From Rhodocyclaceae bacterium UBA1310 (GTDB lineage Bacteria > Pseudomonadota > Gammaproteobacteria > Burkholderiales > Rhodocyclaceae): a stretch of DNA of 64,000 nucleotides. The stretch covers positions 14,024 to 78,023 of the forward strand of contig DBTS01000076.1 of the NCBI GenBank assembly GCA_002307175.1, in the 5' to 3' direction. Shown here in pieces: positions 48,434 through 56,746 of the stretch. A program made the position numbers and the translations under genes. Each line of letters starts with the position of its first letter. Within the stretch, counting starts at the first letter, position 1. The notes beneath the pieces are model-generated. The model was not told where the DNA came from, searched no databases, and worked only from the letters and a program-made list of their open reading frames with translations.

Positions 48434-48542
48434 CATTGACACAAGTCCCCTGCCTGCAGCCTCCCATGAGATGCGATACGACAGGTAAAAGTACCTCGCA
48501 GAAGTTTCGGATTGCAGGAAAGCTGTAGAAAAGGAATGGATC

Positions 48543-48974
48543 TTGGACGCGTTACCAGATGGGATCGAGGCGTTCTTACGCGATAACCATGTTGTCAGTG
48601 TCGCCACCTGCGCACGTGGGCAAATATGGGCGGCCAGCTGTTTTTACGCCTTTGAGCCGGCAACAGCCTCCCTCATCCTCCTGAGTTCCCAGGACACCCG
48701 CCATGGGCAGGCCATGCTCGCCAGCCCACAGATCGCTGGAACGATCGCCGGCCAACCTGAATCGGTGCTGCAGATCAAAGGCATCCAGTTTTCCGGTCAC
48801 GCCCATCTTCTCGAAGGGGAAGAGGCAACACAGGCCTATCGGCTGTATTGCCAGCGTCATCCTATTGCCAGATTAAAAAGAAGCGACGTATGGCGACTCA
48901 TTCTGGACGAAGTCAAACATACCGATAACGCAAAAATTTTTGCCAGCAAGACATTCTGGCGTCGCCAGAGTTGA
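48543..48974 (+). CDS. YhbP-like (UPF0306) split-barrel protein
   Basis: 143 residues. Start is TTG 48543, with AAGGA seven bases upstream; no in-frame ATG or GTG fits. Pyridoxamine-phosphate-oxidase-like split barrel: FLRDNHVVSVATCARGQIWAASCFYAFEP, LSSQDTRHGQAML and IKGIQFSGHA. The family resembles E. coli YhbP and may bind flavin. Role next to a prFMN decarboxylase is unknown. Confidence 0.78.
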   Translation: MDALPDGIEAFLRDNHVVSVATCARGQIWAASCFYAFEPATASLILLSSQDTRHGQAMLASPQIAGTIAGQPESVLQIKGIQFSGHAHLLEGEEATQAYRLYCQRHPIARLKRSDVWRLILDEVKHTDNAKIFASKTFWRRQS

Positions 48975-49000
48975 CCATTCATCACAATCGGAGAGCTAAG

Positions 49001-49435
49001 ATGTCTCAAGCATCGCCCACAGCGTTTAGCGTTTCCCGCCAGAATATCTCCCTGGCAGGTGCCCAACAGGTTATTGCCGCCGCGCAAGCTGAAGCCAGAC
49101 TTGGCGGATGGCAGATCAGCGTTGCCGTGGTCGACCTGGCCGGCCAACTCGTCGCCTTCGCCAGAGATGACGCAGCCATCGGCATCAGCCCCGAGGTGGC
49201 AATTGCCAAGGCACGCACAGCCGCACTCCTGCAGATTCCATCCAAGGATTTTGAGGATTTCATCAACACAGGCAAACCCAGCTTCCTCGCCACGCCGGGC
49301 GCCACACCGCTTGAGGGTGGAGTCCCGCTACGTATTGGTACGGAAATCGTTGGCGCCGTCGGCGTCAGCGGTGCGCACGGCCCGAATGATTCAAAAGTTG
49401 CCGAAGCGGGTGCTGCAGCACTCCACCAGTTTTGA
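49001..49435 (+). CDS. GlcG/HbpS family heme-binding-like protein
   Basis: 144 residues from ATG 49001, preceded by GGAGAGC. DUF336/HbpS sequence: AQQVIAAAQAEARLGGWQISVAVVDLAGQLVAFARDD, AIAKARTAALLQIPS, GGVPLRIGTEIVGAVGVSGAHGPNDSKVAEAG. Members bind heme or corrinoid or act in diol and aromatic catabolic operons. 26 bp after yhbP. Confidence 0.85.
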   Translation: MSQASPTAFSVSRQNISLAGAQQVIAAAQAEARLGGWQISVAVVDLAGQLVAFARDDAAIGISPEVAIAKARTAALLQIPSKDFEDFINTGKPSFLATPGATPLEGGVPLRIGTEIVGAVGVSGAHGPNDSKVAEAGAAALHQF

Positions 49436-49466
49436 TCCCAGTTCAATCTTTGCAAGGAGAAACAAC

Positions 49467-50192
49467 ATGTCCAGCCTGAATGGAAAAGACATCGTCATTT
49501 TCGGTGGCAGTTCCGGCATCGGCCTGCGCGTGGCCCAGGGAGCTGCGCGCGAAGGAGCCAACCTTATTCTTATTGGCCGAGACGCAACGCGACTGGCTGC
49601 GGCACGTGATGACGTGGCAGCTTTTGGTACTCTGGTGGAAACGCGTCAGGTAGATGCACACGACCACGCAGCCCTGGAAGCCGCTTTCGCCGCCCTGCCT
49701 GAATTCGATCATCTGGTGTCGATGGTGGGTGACGTGATGGGCGGTGGCTTCGTCAACGCGGAAATGTCCGTCATCCGCCATGTGATGGAATCCAAGTTTT
49801 TCACCAACGTCAGGATCGGCCAGCTAGCTGCCGCAAAGCTGCGCGAGCATGGCAGCCTCGTTTTTACCTCGGGAACCGGCGGGCGGGCCCAGAATGCCTG
49901 CGCAAGCTATGTCGGCAATCTCGGCATCAACGCCCTGGTTGAAGGCCTGGCCGCCGAACTGGCCCCGCGCGCACGTGTAAATGCCGTCAGCCCGACCTGG
50001 ACCCTGACACCGTTCTGGCGTAATACCCCCAAGGAACAGGTCGCTTCAATACAGCAGCATTTTGAGGAGACGATTCCTTTACGCCGCCTCGCCAGCATTG
50101 AGGAGTTGGCCAATGCCTACCTGTTCCTGATGCACAACGACTTTATCACTGGTCAGCATATCGCCGTTGATGGTGGAATCATGCTGGGCTAA
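49467..50192 (+). CDS. atypical short-chain dehydrogenase/reductase
   Basis: 241 residues, ATG 49467 preceded by AAGGAG. Nucleotide site IFGGSSGIGLRVAQGAAREGA; C-terminal RVNAVSPTWTLTPFW and FITGQHIAVDGGIMLG. The usual YxxxK is not kept: the aligned segment reads YVGNLGIN, with no lysine and one residue fewer. This marks an atypical SDR branch. Last gene of the cluster; substrate unknown. Confidence 0.85.
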   Translation: MSSLNGKDIVIFGGSSGIGLRVAQGAAREGANLILIGRDATRLAAARDDVAAFGTLVETRQVDAHDHAALEAAFAALPEFDHLVSMVGDVMGGGFVNAEMSVIRHVMESKFFTNVRIGQLAAAKLREHGSLVFTSGTGGRAQNACASYVGNLGINALVEGLAAELAPRARVNAVSPTWTLTPFWRNTPKEQVASIQQHFEETIPLRRLASIEELANAYLFLMHNDFITGQHIAVDGGIMLG

Positions 50193-50256
50193 TGATTTGC
50201 CTGTCGCCTGAAGCTGCCGTGCTGACAGCTCATCATGAACTGCCGGCGCGGTTTCT

Positions 50257-50736
50257 TCAGGTCGCGCCGCCTGCCGCCGGTTCGCTTCGGGGCAGGTGCG
50301 ATTTGACGTACACCACCAGCTCGCTGACGATATAGTCATAGCCTTGAGCAGCAGCAAGCTGCTGCAAGCGACGTTCGATCTGTGCATCGCAGAACTCAAG
50401 GACAGCCCGACCATCGGTTTCCACCATGTGGTGGTGCACGCGTCTGTCATTCAACTCAAAGACGCTGTGCCCTCGCGCGAACAGCTGGCGCTTCACGACC
50501 CCATGCGCTTCCAGCGTCGCCAGGGTACGGTATATCGTGGCAAGACCAAGAGGCATTTGCGTTGCCTGCAACTCGCGGTAGATCTGTTCTGCTGTGACAT
50601 GCTCCATTTTCCCGGCATGTGCCGCCAGCAGGCGCACAATCTGCAGCCTGGAAACCGTGGCCTTGAGATGCAGCCTGACCAGCAATTCCCTCGCGGAATC
50701 CGCGCCAGCGGCAGTAACCGGCAATCCCTGCTTCAC
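50257..50736 (-). CDS. Fur family metal-responsive regulator without the zinc cysteines
   Basis: 159 residues from GTG 50736, overlapping the DUF3861 gene by 4 bp (GTGA). N-terminal winged helix as in Fur: LKATVSRLQIVRLLAAHAG, EHVTAEQIYRELQATQMPLGLATIYRTLATLEAHGVVKRQLF. The metal region is altered: where Fur has HDHLICxxCGK, this has HHHMVETDGRAVLEFCD, lacking the CxxC structural zinc pair. Iron is the likely ligand from context (next to a YqjI-like regulator) but Zn or Mn are possible. Confidence 0.85.
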   Translation of the reverse strand: MKQGLPVTAAGADSARELLVRLHLKATVSRLQIVRLLAAHAGKMEHVTAEQIYRELQATQMPLGLATIYRTLATLEAHGVVKRQLFARGHSVFELNDRRVHHHMVETDGRAVLEFCDAQIERRLQQLAAAQGYDYIVSELVVYVKSHLPRSEPAAGGAT

Positions 50737-51035
50737 GCCTGAGGCTCCGCGCCACCGCGCTTGAGCTTCTGGATGAAGGCCCCAAGCTGTGGGCCAAGTT
50801 CTTCGAACAGGGCTTCATTACGATGGCGCAGCGCCACTTCACCCAGCAATTTCAATCCCACCGCCATGGCTGCGCTTTCATCGGAGGAAAGCCCGCCACG
50901 ATTGCGTGTACGCTCTACTATGGCCAGGATGTCGTCATGGCATAGTGCATTAAAGCTGAGGGAGGCACCTGCTACAGGCTGTTGGGTGTTCTCATCCAGA
51001 CTTTCCACAGTAATACGATACAGATTGCCTTTCAT
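50733..51035 (-). CDS. DUF3861 family protein
   Basis: 100 residues, GGAG seven bases before the ATG. Sequence YRITVESLDENTQ, HDDILAIVERTRNR, DESAAMAVGLKLLGEVALRHRNEALFEEL fits DUF3861. Function unknown. Middle gene of a three-gene operon with PadR-type and Fur-type regulators, so perhaps a metal-linked accessory protein. Confidence 0.78.
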   Translation of the reverse strand: MKGNLYRITVESLDENTQQPVAGASLSFNALCHDDILAIVERTRNRGGLSSDESAAMAVGLKLLGEVALRHRNEALFEELGPQLGAFIQKLKRGGAEPQA

Positions 51036-51056
51036 GGCTGATCTCCTTTGTTCTGT

Positions 51057-51626
51057 TCAGCTGCGTTCAATATCGACGGCTGCACGATCAATGATATCGG
51101 CAACGCGGCGCAGGGTTTCCGCATCCGGCTCCCCCTGACTCAGGCGCAGACGCAAGGCCATCTTGAAATTCTGCATCGAGCGTTGCAGTTCCGGCGCATG
51201 GCGGGCGTGTGCCAGCGTTCCCGCAGATCCCAGACGCGCACGGATGCGCTCCAGCGTGGCTCGCTGCTCCTCGACCTGAGCGTCACCCGCACTGGTGGAG
51301 CGATATTGTTTCTTGCCGCCCTGCACCTCGAGTGCTTCTGCCAGCCCCATTTCTTCCAGCAGGGTCAGCGTTGGGTAGATCACCCCTGGACTCGGGCTGT
51401 ATTCGCCACCTGCCAGTTCCTGGATTTCCTTGATGATTTCGTAGCCGTGATGCGGGCGCTCCCTGAGCAGGCTCAACACCAGTAACTTGACATCGCCCTG
51501 TTCAAACATGCGCTCACGGCCGCCTTCACTCTGCCACTCGCGCCCTCCGCGGCCACGCCCATGGCCACCGAAACCCTCAAATCCGCCGTGACCGTGACCA
51601 CCACGGCCCATATGATCTCTCTGCAT
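51057..51626 (-). CDS. yqjI: PadR family regulator, YqjI-like
   Basis: 189 residues, ATG 51626 with AAGGAG seven bases upstream. The first 40 residues are Gly/His/Arg-rich (GRGGHGHGGFEGFGGHGRGRGG), a likely metal-binding tail. The PadR winged helix follows: LLVLSLLRERPHHGYEIIKEIQELAGGEYSPSPGVIYPTLTLLEEMGLAEA, GGKKQY. This closely parallels E. coli YqjI, a nickel-sensitive repressor of the ferric reductase gene yqjH. Here no yqjH is adjacent; a Fur-like gene is. Confidence 0.87.
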   Translation of the reverse strand: MQRDHMGRGGHGHGGFEGFGGHGRGRGGREWQSEGGRERMFEQGDVKLLVLSLLRERPHHGYEIIKEIQELAGGEYSPSPGVIYPTLTLLEEMGLAEALEVQGGKKQYRSTSAGDAQVEEQRATLERIRARLGSAGTLAHARHAPELQRSMQNFKMALRLRLSQGEPDAETLRRVADIIDRAAVDIERS

Positions 51627-51647
51627 GAATAACTCCTTGTGCCATCC

Positions 51648-51680
51648 TTCGAACTATCGAAGTAGCTCTAAGATATATCT
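51648..51680 (-). promoter_or_regulatory. candidate operator of the yqjI operon
   Basis: TTCGA-N4-TCGAA (51648-51661) and the perfect palindrome AGATATATCT (51671-51680) lie 22-54 bases upstream of the yqjI start. PadR-family regulators often bind such dyads in their own promoters; autoregulation is inferred. Confidence 0.5.
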
Positions 51681-51996
51681 CGGAATTACTTAAAGCAAGT
51701 TCTTTTTTGGCACCAGGATTTCTTCCGCCCTGCAAAACAAAGCTCGCACGCGGCACATTGCTGATTCTCCGGCATCGTGTTCGTTATACCCATCATGCCA
51801 ATACAGGTAATGCTCTGTATGGCTAAGATGCCCTTCAGCAAAGCCTCCCCGGCTTCTTTTCTTGTTCAGAATGACATTGAACTTCACAACAGAAAACTTC
51901 GCTTGTCGGACGAATGCCTACATTGATTCCACCATGCCTTGGAAATCAGGCACGTTCAAGTTCTGATAGCAACTTGAAACATTTGAGGAATCGAGC
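51681..51996 (+). other. intergenic region before the GH5 gene
   Basis: 316 bp, relatively AT-rich. A minus-strand frame of 65 residues (51690-51887) has no ribosome site or known family and is not called. The GH5 promoter should lie here, but I could not pick a clear -35/-10 pair. Confidence 0.4.
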
Positions 51997-53256
51997 TTGA
52001 AGTCTCTTGCTTTAAAGAAGGCCCTGCCCTGTCTGCTGCTCAGCCTGCTTGCCGCGTGCGGTGGAGGCGGGGGCGGCAGCGATTCCTCGTCTTCCAGTTC
52101 AACGACCAGCAACACCAGCACAGCAACGAATACCAGCTCCAGCAGCACTTCAAGCTCGGCTCAGAGCAATGCAAGCTCGTCCTCTGCTGCGACAAGTACA
52201 TCCAGCGCTTCGTCAGCTTCCTCGGCGGCGGTCTCTTCGGCAAGTTCTGCATCCAGCAAGAGTTCCAGCTCGGTCAGCTCAAGCTCCACGTCCAGCGTAA
52301 GTTCTAGTGCGGCTTCAAGCACGAGCACTTCATCGCGACTCATTTACGAGGGTGTCAGTCTGGCCGGCGCGGAATTTGGCAGTGCCATCCCGGGCACCTA
52401 CAACTCCGATTACACCTATCCCACGACGACCGAAGTCGACTACTTCGCCGGCAAGGGCATGAACATCATCCGTCTGCCCTTCCTGTGGGAACGCCTGCAG
52501 CAAAGCCTGGGGGGCGATCTGAACGCTGCTGAGCTGGCCCGCATGGATGTGGTTGTGGCCGAAGCGACAGCCAAGAAGGTCTACATCATTCTGGACCCGC
52601 ATAACTACGCACGTTACAACGGCAATCTGATTGGCAGTAGCGCAGTCAGCCAGGACAACTATGTGGATCTGTGGAAAAAGCTCTCCATGCATTACAAGTC
52701 CAATGGCTACGTTTTCTTTGCGCTGATGAACGAACCCAACGGGATTGACATCAATACCTGGCTCAGCGCCGCCAATGCCGCCATTGCCGGTATCCGCGCG
52801 CAGGGTGCCGCCAACCTCATCCTGGTTCCCGGTATCTCCTGGACGGGTGCCCATAGCTGGCTCACCAGTGGCAACAGCACCACGATGGTGAACGTCAAGG
52901 ATTCGGGTAACAACTTCGCCTTCGAAGTTCATCAGTATTTCGACAGCGACAGTTCGGGTAATAGCGATACCTGCAGCACAACCACCGGCAGCACCCGCCT
53001 GAGTGACTTCACCAGTTGGCTCAAGACGAACAATTTCAAGGGTTTCCTCGGCGAGTTTGCCGGCGGCAACAATACGGACTGCAAAGCCGCCGTCACCGAT
53101 GCCCTCACCTACATGCGCTCGAATTCCAGCGTCTGGATCGGCTGGACCTGGTGGGCTGCCGGCCCGTGGTGGGGCACCTACAAGTTCACGCTGGAACCCA
53201 CGAACAATTTCACCACGGACGCCGCGCAGATGTCCTGGCTGACACCGTATCTGTAG
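51997..53256 (+). CDS. GH5 endoglucanase-like lipoprotein with polyserine linker
   Basis: 419 residues. Start is TTG 51997, with GAGGAA seven bases upstream. Lipoprotein signal LLSLLAACGGGGGG, then a long low-complexity Ser/Thr/Ala linker to about residue 112, then a GH5 barrel (about 115-415). Catalytic acid/base Glu is in FFALMNEPNGI and the nucleophile Glu in KGFLGEFAGG; the start of the barrel GVSLAGAEFG also fits. Likely beta-1,4-glucanase tethered to the outer membrane. Polyserine linkers are typical of polysaccharide degraders such as Cellvibrio. Confidence 0.9.
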   Translation: MKSLALKKALPCLLLSLLAACGGGGGGSDSSSSSSTTSNTSTATNTSSSSTSSSAQSNASSSSAATSTSSASSASSAAVSSASSASSKSSSSVSSSSTSSVSSSAASSTSTSSRLIYEGVSLAGAEFGSAIPGTYNSDYTYPTTTEVDYFAGKGMNIIRLPFLWERLQQSLGGDLNAAELARMDVVVAEATAKKVYIILDPHNYARYNGNLIGSSAVSQDNYVDLWKKLSMHYKSNGYVFFALMNEPNGIDINTWLSAANAAIAGIRAQGAANLILVPGISWTGAHSWLTSGNSTTMVNVKDSGNNFAFEVHQYFDSDSSGNSDTCSTTTGSTRLSDFTSWLKTNNFKGFLGEFAGGNNTDCKAAVTDALTYMRSNSSVWIGWTWWAAGPWWGTYKFTLEPTNNFTTDAAQMSWLTPYL

Positions 53257-53285
53257 TCGTTTCTTCCTGGTTGCTTCTTGCTTTG

Positions 53286-53317
53286 CGCCCTGCCCTTCAC
53301 CGGACAGGGCGTTTTTT
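53286..53317 (+). terminator. rho-independent terminator of the GH5 gene
   Basis: CGCCCTG (53286-53292) pairs with CAGGGCG (53305-53311), followed by six T (53312-53317). Confidence 0.85.
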
Positions 53318-53387
53318 CTCGGTTCTGTTAGGATAGGAGTGTGGCGTCGCAGCGCCGCACGTCTTCCGCTTTCACGTATTTGGCTTC

Positions 53388-54269
53388 ATGCACGCGCGCC
53401 TTTTCCTGTTGTGTCTGTTCCTGGTTTCGGCTGGTACCGAGGCCTCCCAATCCGGCTTCTGGTGCAATCAGCGCTTTCTGAGCACGACGGCCCGGCCCTT
53501 CGATTCCCGCCATCTGCAAATCGCCCGGCGCGGTTACATGTATGTAGTGGCTGCAGCCCTGGCGCTCCAGAAGGATGATCGGGAAGGCCGTGCCTATCAC
53601 TTCGGCATTCCATCCAGATTGCGTCTGGTGGATAGCCCGAAACGCCAGGCATCGGGTTTTGAGGTCAAGACCTTCGAAATGCTGGATGCGCCGGATGGCA
53701 AGCCCATCGAGCTTGTCATTGCGTTCACGGGATCTAACGACGATACCGACTGGAAAGATGCTGATCTGGGCAACGACACCCGGCAGTACACCCAGGCCCG
53801 CCAATATGTTAAAGCCATCACCAGTCGCCCCGAATTTCAAGGCTTGCGTGTCGTGGTGACCGGCTTTTCACTGGGCGGTGCCCTCGCGGTGCACGTCACC
53901 AAGCACCGTGATACCCGTAATCTGATTTCCGAAACCTGGGCATTCAATCCAAGCCCGCGGACCTGGGTCGGCGGGCAGGTCGACCCGCGTATCTGGATGG
54001 CCGCCACCGCCAACGATGGCCTGCATCTGGCTCGCTCGTTTGTCACCCACCTGATTCCTGGCATGAGCTCGATCGGCGCCCCTGCCAAACAGACGGCAGA
54101 AGGCTACTACCTGCTCAACGCCAACCCAGTTGTCAGCCACTATCGTTGGGTACTGACGCGCAACATGCTCTACGCCGCCGACCTCGCAAGCCGCATACAG
54201 CAAGGCAATGACGCCCCCACAGAACCACTCGAAATCCTCCAGGCGTCACATTTCGCGGTCTGTCGCTAA
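53388..54269 (+). CDS. secreted lipase-like alpha/beta hydrolase
   Basis: 293 residues with a signal peptide (about 1-19). The nucleophile elbow reads VVVTGFSLGGALAVHVT, and upstream VIAFTGSNDDTDWKDADLGND resembles the oxyanion region of class 3 lipases. Asp and His of the triad cannot be placed with certainty (H in ARSFVTHLIPGMSS or VSHYRW). Likely an extracytoplasmic esterase or lipase. Its 3' end is followed by the ArsR promoter. Confidence 0.72.
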   Translation: MHARLFLLCLFLVSAGTEASQSGFWCNQRFLSTTARPFDSRHLQIARRGYMYVVAAALALQKDDREGRAYHFGIPSRLRLVDSPKRQASGFEVKTFEMLDAPDGKPIELVIAFTGSNDDTDWKDADLGNDTRQYTQARQYVKAITSRPEFQGLRVVVTGFSLGGALAVHVTKHRDTRNLISETWAFNPSPRTWVGGQVDPRIWMAATANDGLHLARSFVTHLIPGMSSIGAPAKQTAEGYYLLNANPVVSHYRWVLTRNMLYAADLASRIQQGNDAPTEPLEILQASHFAVCR

Positions 54270-54278
54270 TCGGAAAGC

Positions 54279-54318
54279 TTGACATGTAGATTCATATATC
54301 GAAGAATTTCGATATGAA
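54279..54318 (+). promoter_or_regulatory. ArsR gene promoter with overlapping dyad operator
   Basis: TTGACA (54279-54284), 17 bases, AAGAAT (54302-54307). An imperfect dyad, TTCATATATCGAA near TTTCGATATGAA (54291-54318), covers the -10 box and the start codon. Transcription should begin near the A of the ATG (54314), with no ribosome site visible, so the mRNA may be leaderless. Confidence 0.6.
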
Positions 54319-54625
54319 CAAGAACTACTCGCGGGCAATTCCGGAAGACTGGCGCAGCATGGCTGCCGTATTTGTCGCATTGGGCGATGAACACCGGCAA
54401 CGCATCCTGCTCACTTTTGAACCGGGGGAACGCCTGAATGTTGGCCAGATTGCGGAAGTTTCCACGCTGGCGCGCTCAACTGTCTCGCACCACCTGAAGA
54501 TCCTTCGGCAGGCGGGAGTTCTGGGTTCTGAAAAGATCGGCAAGGAAGTCTATTTCTGGGTCGACAAAGCCTGGCTGAAAACGGTATTTGCCAACGTGGC
54601 CGGTTACATCGAACATAGTGCCTGA
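54314..54625 (+). CDS. ArsR family transcriptional regulator
   Basis: 103 residues with a winged helix: MAAVFVALGDEHRQRILLTFEPGERLNVGQIAEVSTLARSTVSHHLKILRQAGVLGSEKIGKEVYFWVDK. The metal-binding CxC of ArsR or CadC is absent; the recognition helix STLARSTVSHHL carries no Cys. It is therefore a non-metal or atypical member. Related dyads at its own start and before the next gene suggest it controls both. Confidence 0.88.
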   Translation: MNKNYSRAIPEDWRSMAAVFVALGDEHRQRILLTFEPGERLNVGQIAEVSTLARSTVSHHLKILRQAGVLGSEKIGKEVYFWVDKAWLKTVFANVAGYIEHSA

Positions 54626-54671
54626 TTTTTGCTGGCGATCCAGAGCAAAGTTCCTGCCGTTTTATTAAACC

Positions 54672-54703
54672 CGATATATCGATATTTTTCGATATATCGA
54701 TAT
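54672..54703 (+). promoter_or_regulatory. tandem ArsR-type operators before the YiiX-like gene
   Basis: The 14-base palindrome-rich unit CGATATATCGATAT occurs twice (54672-54685 and 54690-54703), four bases apart. It shares the TATCGA / TCGATAT core with the dyad at the ArsR gene start. Confidence 0.65.
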
Positions 54704-54719
54704 GAAACTGGAGCCAGAT

Positions 54720-55484
54720 ATGTCTGTTGCCCGCGTACGCCGCCTCGTCGGAATCGCGCTGTTTGTACTGCTGATCAGCCCGATCGCGGTGATGGGAGGA
54801 TCAGACCTGCACACAGCCCTGTTCACCCCGCGCGCCAGCCTGCCGACAGAGATTAGCCAGGAGATTCAGGTTGGTGACATCGTGTTCACACGTGAGCCTT
54901 ACATGTTGCTGCGCGAGGTTGCGCGTGCGGGTGGCAGCTGGATGAATCATGTCGGAATTGTCGTCGATACTTCCGGCGCCGAACCTATCGTTGCCGAAAG
55001 CAAGGTTCCGCGCGCCCGGCTCACACCGCTGAGCCGGTTTGTACACCGCTCTGCTGCCGGATATGTGGCAGTGCTACGGCTCAGGCAGCCTATGAATGCC
55101 ACGCAGCAGGCAGCCTTGGTCAGCGCGGCCAAGACACGCGTGGGCCGTTGGTATGATCTGGGTTTCGATCTCTATTCCTCGCGCCAGTTCTGCTCGAAGC
55201 TGGTCTTTGAAAGCCTGCTCGAAGCCACCGGCAACCCGGTTGCCGAGCCCAGCACTTTTGCGCAGTTGCTGCAGAACAATCCGGCCGTGCCACTGGGTTT
55301 CTGGAAAATCTGGTATTTCGGGGAGATTCCCTGGCAGCGCTTCACATTGACACCTGCTGCGCTGTATCACAGCCCTGCTTTGCAGACTGTGTATGACAGC
55401 ACACAATCAGCGGCCGCACCTGGGCATAAAACCACTTCGACGGGTCAGCAAGCAATTCCCGTGACTGCTGGCCGGCAATCCTGA
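54720..55484 (+). CDS. YiiX/YebB-like permuted papain-fold hydrolase
   Basis: 254 residues from ATG 54720, with GGAG six bases upstream. A membrane anchor or signal (about 7-26) precedes a permuted NlpC/P60-type domain: histidine in GSWMNHVGIVVDTS and nucleophile Cys in SSRQFCSKLVFESLLEA, preceded by WYDLGFDLYSS. Members are thought to hydrolyse amide or ester bonds in lipids or peptidoglycan. Divergently unrelated neighbours; likely controlled by the ArsR protein. Confidence 0.82.
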   Translation: MSVARVRRLVGIALFVLLISPIAVMGGSDLHTALFTPRASLPTEISQEIQVGDIVFTREPYMLLREVARAGGSWMNHVGIVVDTSGAEPIVAESKVPRARLTPLSRFVHRSAAGYVAVLRLRQPMNATQQAALVSAAKTRVGRWYDLGFDLYSSRQFCSKLVFESLLEATGNPVAEPSTFAQLLQNNPAVPLGFWKIWYFGEIPWQRFTLTPAALYHSPALQTVYDSTQSAAAPGHKTTSTGQQAIPVTAGRQS

Positions 55485-55589
55485 TGCTGGTTTGACTTCA
55501 CCATGCTGCGAACAACTCCGTCAGATTCATGCAGACCTCTCACTCCAGAGCTGGTTTAAACTAGCGCCTCATCCACCCGGGAGTATGTC

Positions 55590-55964
55590 ATGGTCTTTTC
55601 GCGGCGCAAGCTGATCACATACGCGGCTTCGTTCGTCTTGGCCGTCGTCGCACTAGCGAGCTTATATGTGTGGACCACCCTTGCTTTCACCTATTCCGAT
55701 GGAGAACGGGCAGGCTACGTACAGAAATTTTCCCGGAGGGGCTGGGTATGCAAAACCTGGGAAGGTGATCTGGCACTCGTCAACCTGCCGGGTCAGCCTG
55801 CCGAGCTTTTCCCGTTCACCGTTCGTGACGACGTGGTGGCAGCCAAGATCAACGCCCTGGTCGGCCGCCGCGTAGCCGTGCGGTATACACAGCACGTAGG
55901 GATTCCCTCGAAATGTTTCGGGGATACGGAGTACTTCGTGGTTGATGTGAACGCTGTAGAGTGA
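55590..55964 (+). CDS. small membrane-anchored hypothetical protein
   Basis: 124 residues, ATG 55590 preceded by CCGGGAG. One N-terminal membrane segment (about 9-30), then a beta-rich periplasmic part (GYVQKFSRRGWVCKTWEGDLALVNLPG, VGRRVAVRYTQH, CFGDTEYFV) with two cysteines. Widely seen in proteobacteria as an uncharacterised protein; function unknown. Confidence 0.7.
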   Translation: MVFSRRKLITYAASFVLAVVALASLYVWTTLAFTYSDGERAGYVQKFSRRGWVCKTWEGDLALVNLPGQPAELFPFTVRDDVVAAKINALVGRRVAVRYTQHVGIPSKCFGDTEYFVVDVNAVE

Positions 55965-56013
55965 TCAGCCGGCCAGCTGAATATTGCAATCACGGGTCTG
56001 GGCTGGTCTGCGT

Positions 56014-56708
56014 TTAACGGCCGAGCATGGTGTGCACCTGTTCGGTCATGACAGCCAGATACACCAGCAGGCCAATGTAAAGCAGGCCATATTCAATCCG
56101 TTTCTGCACTGGCACGCTATAGTAGGCGGCATCCTCAGGATCAGGACTACCGCGCAGAACACCCAGAATCTGCGGGGCCGCCAGAACAGCCATCAGAATC
56201 AGGATCGGATTTGGGCGCCAGAGAAACAGCGCAAGCAGCACCGGTGCCCCCACCAGCCAGAGCTTGCGTGAAATTGCGGCTGTCACGCGACCACCATCGA
56301 AGGGTGGCACCGGAATCATGTTGAAGAGATTCAGAAAGAACCCCGAGTAGGCAACAGCCAGAAGCAGGCTGCTACCTGTATTGCGACTCCAGAAATAACA
56401 CACCAAGGCAGCCAGGGTGCCCGCCAGCGGCCCTGCCAGGCCAACATACGCTTCGGTCTCGGCATCATGCGGGCGATCCTTGAGTTCGATCCAGGCCCCC
56501 ACGAACGGGATAAATGTTGGCGCACCAACATTCAGCCCGCGATGTAATGCCCCATTTCGTGGCAAAACATCAGCACCAGAAAACCCGCTGCATAGCGCCA
56601 GCCATAGATCCAGGCATACGCCACCAGAGAGACCAGCATGGTTCCTGCCGTCGTCAGCAACTTGCCTAGCTTGGCGCCAGAAAACAGCAACAGCAGCAGT
56701 GTCTTCAT
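56014..56708 (-). pseudogene. M50 (site-2 protease-like) metallopeptidase broken by a frameshift
   Basis: The 5' part from ATG 56708 encodes MKTLLLLLFSGAKLGKLL and then FLVLMFCHEMGHYIAG with the zinc motif HEMGH, ending at a TGA at 56532-56534. The rest continues in another frame: LNVGAPTFIPFVGAWIELKDRPHDAETEAYVGLAGPLAGT, then FFLNLFNMIPVPPFDGGRV with the third zinc ligand. One extra C in the GGGCTGAA context (about 56533-56538) would restore a 231-residue protein. Either the gene is recently inactivated or the base is a sequencing error. It follows a DUF2167 gene, a known pairing context not assured. Confidence 0.82.
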
Positions 56709-56746
56709 CAATCAGTCCACCCCGCCACAAACCCCGGGTACAAACC

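Noticed and set aside
51690..51887. 65-residue minus-strand frame upstream of the GH5 gene
   Set aside because: No ribosome site, no family and atypical codon use.
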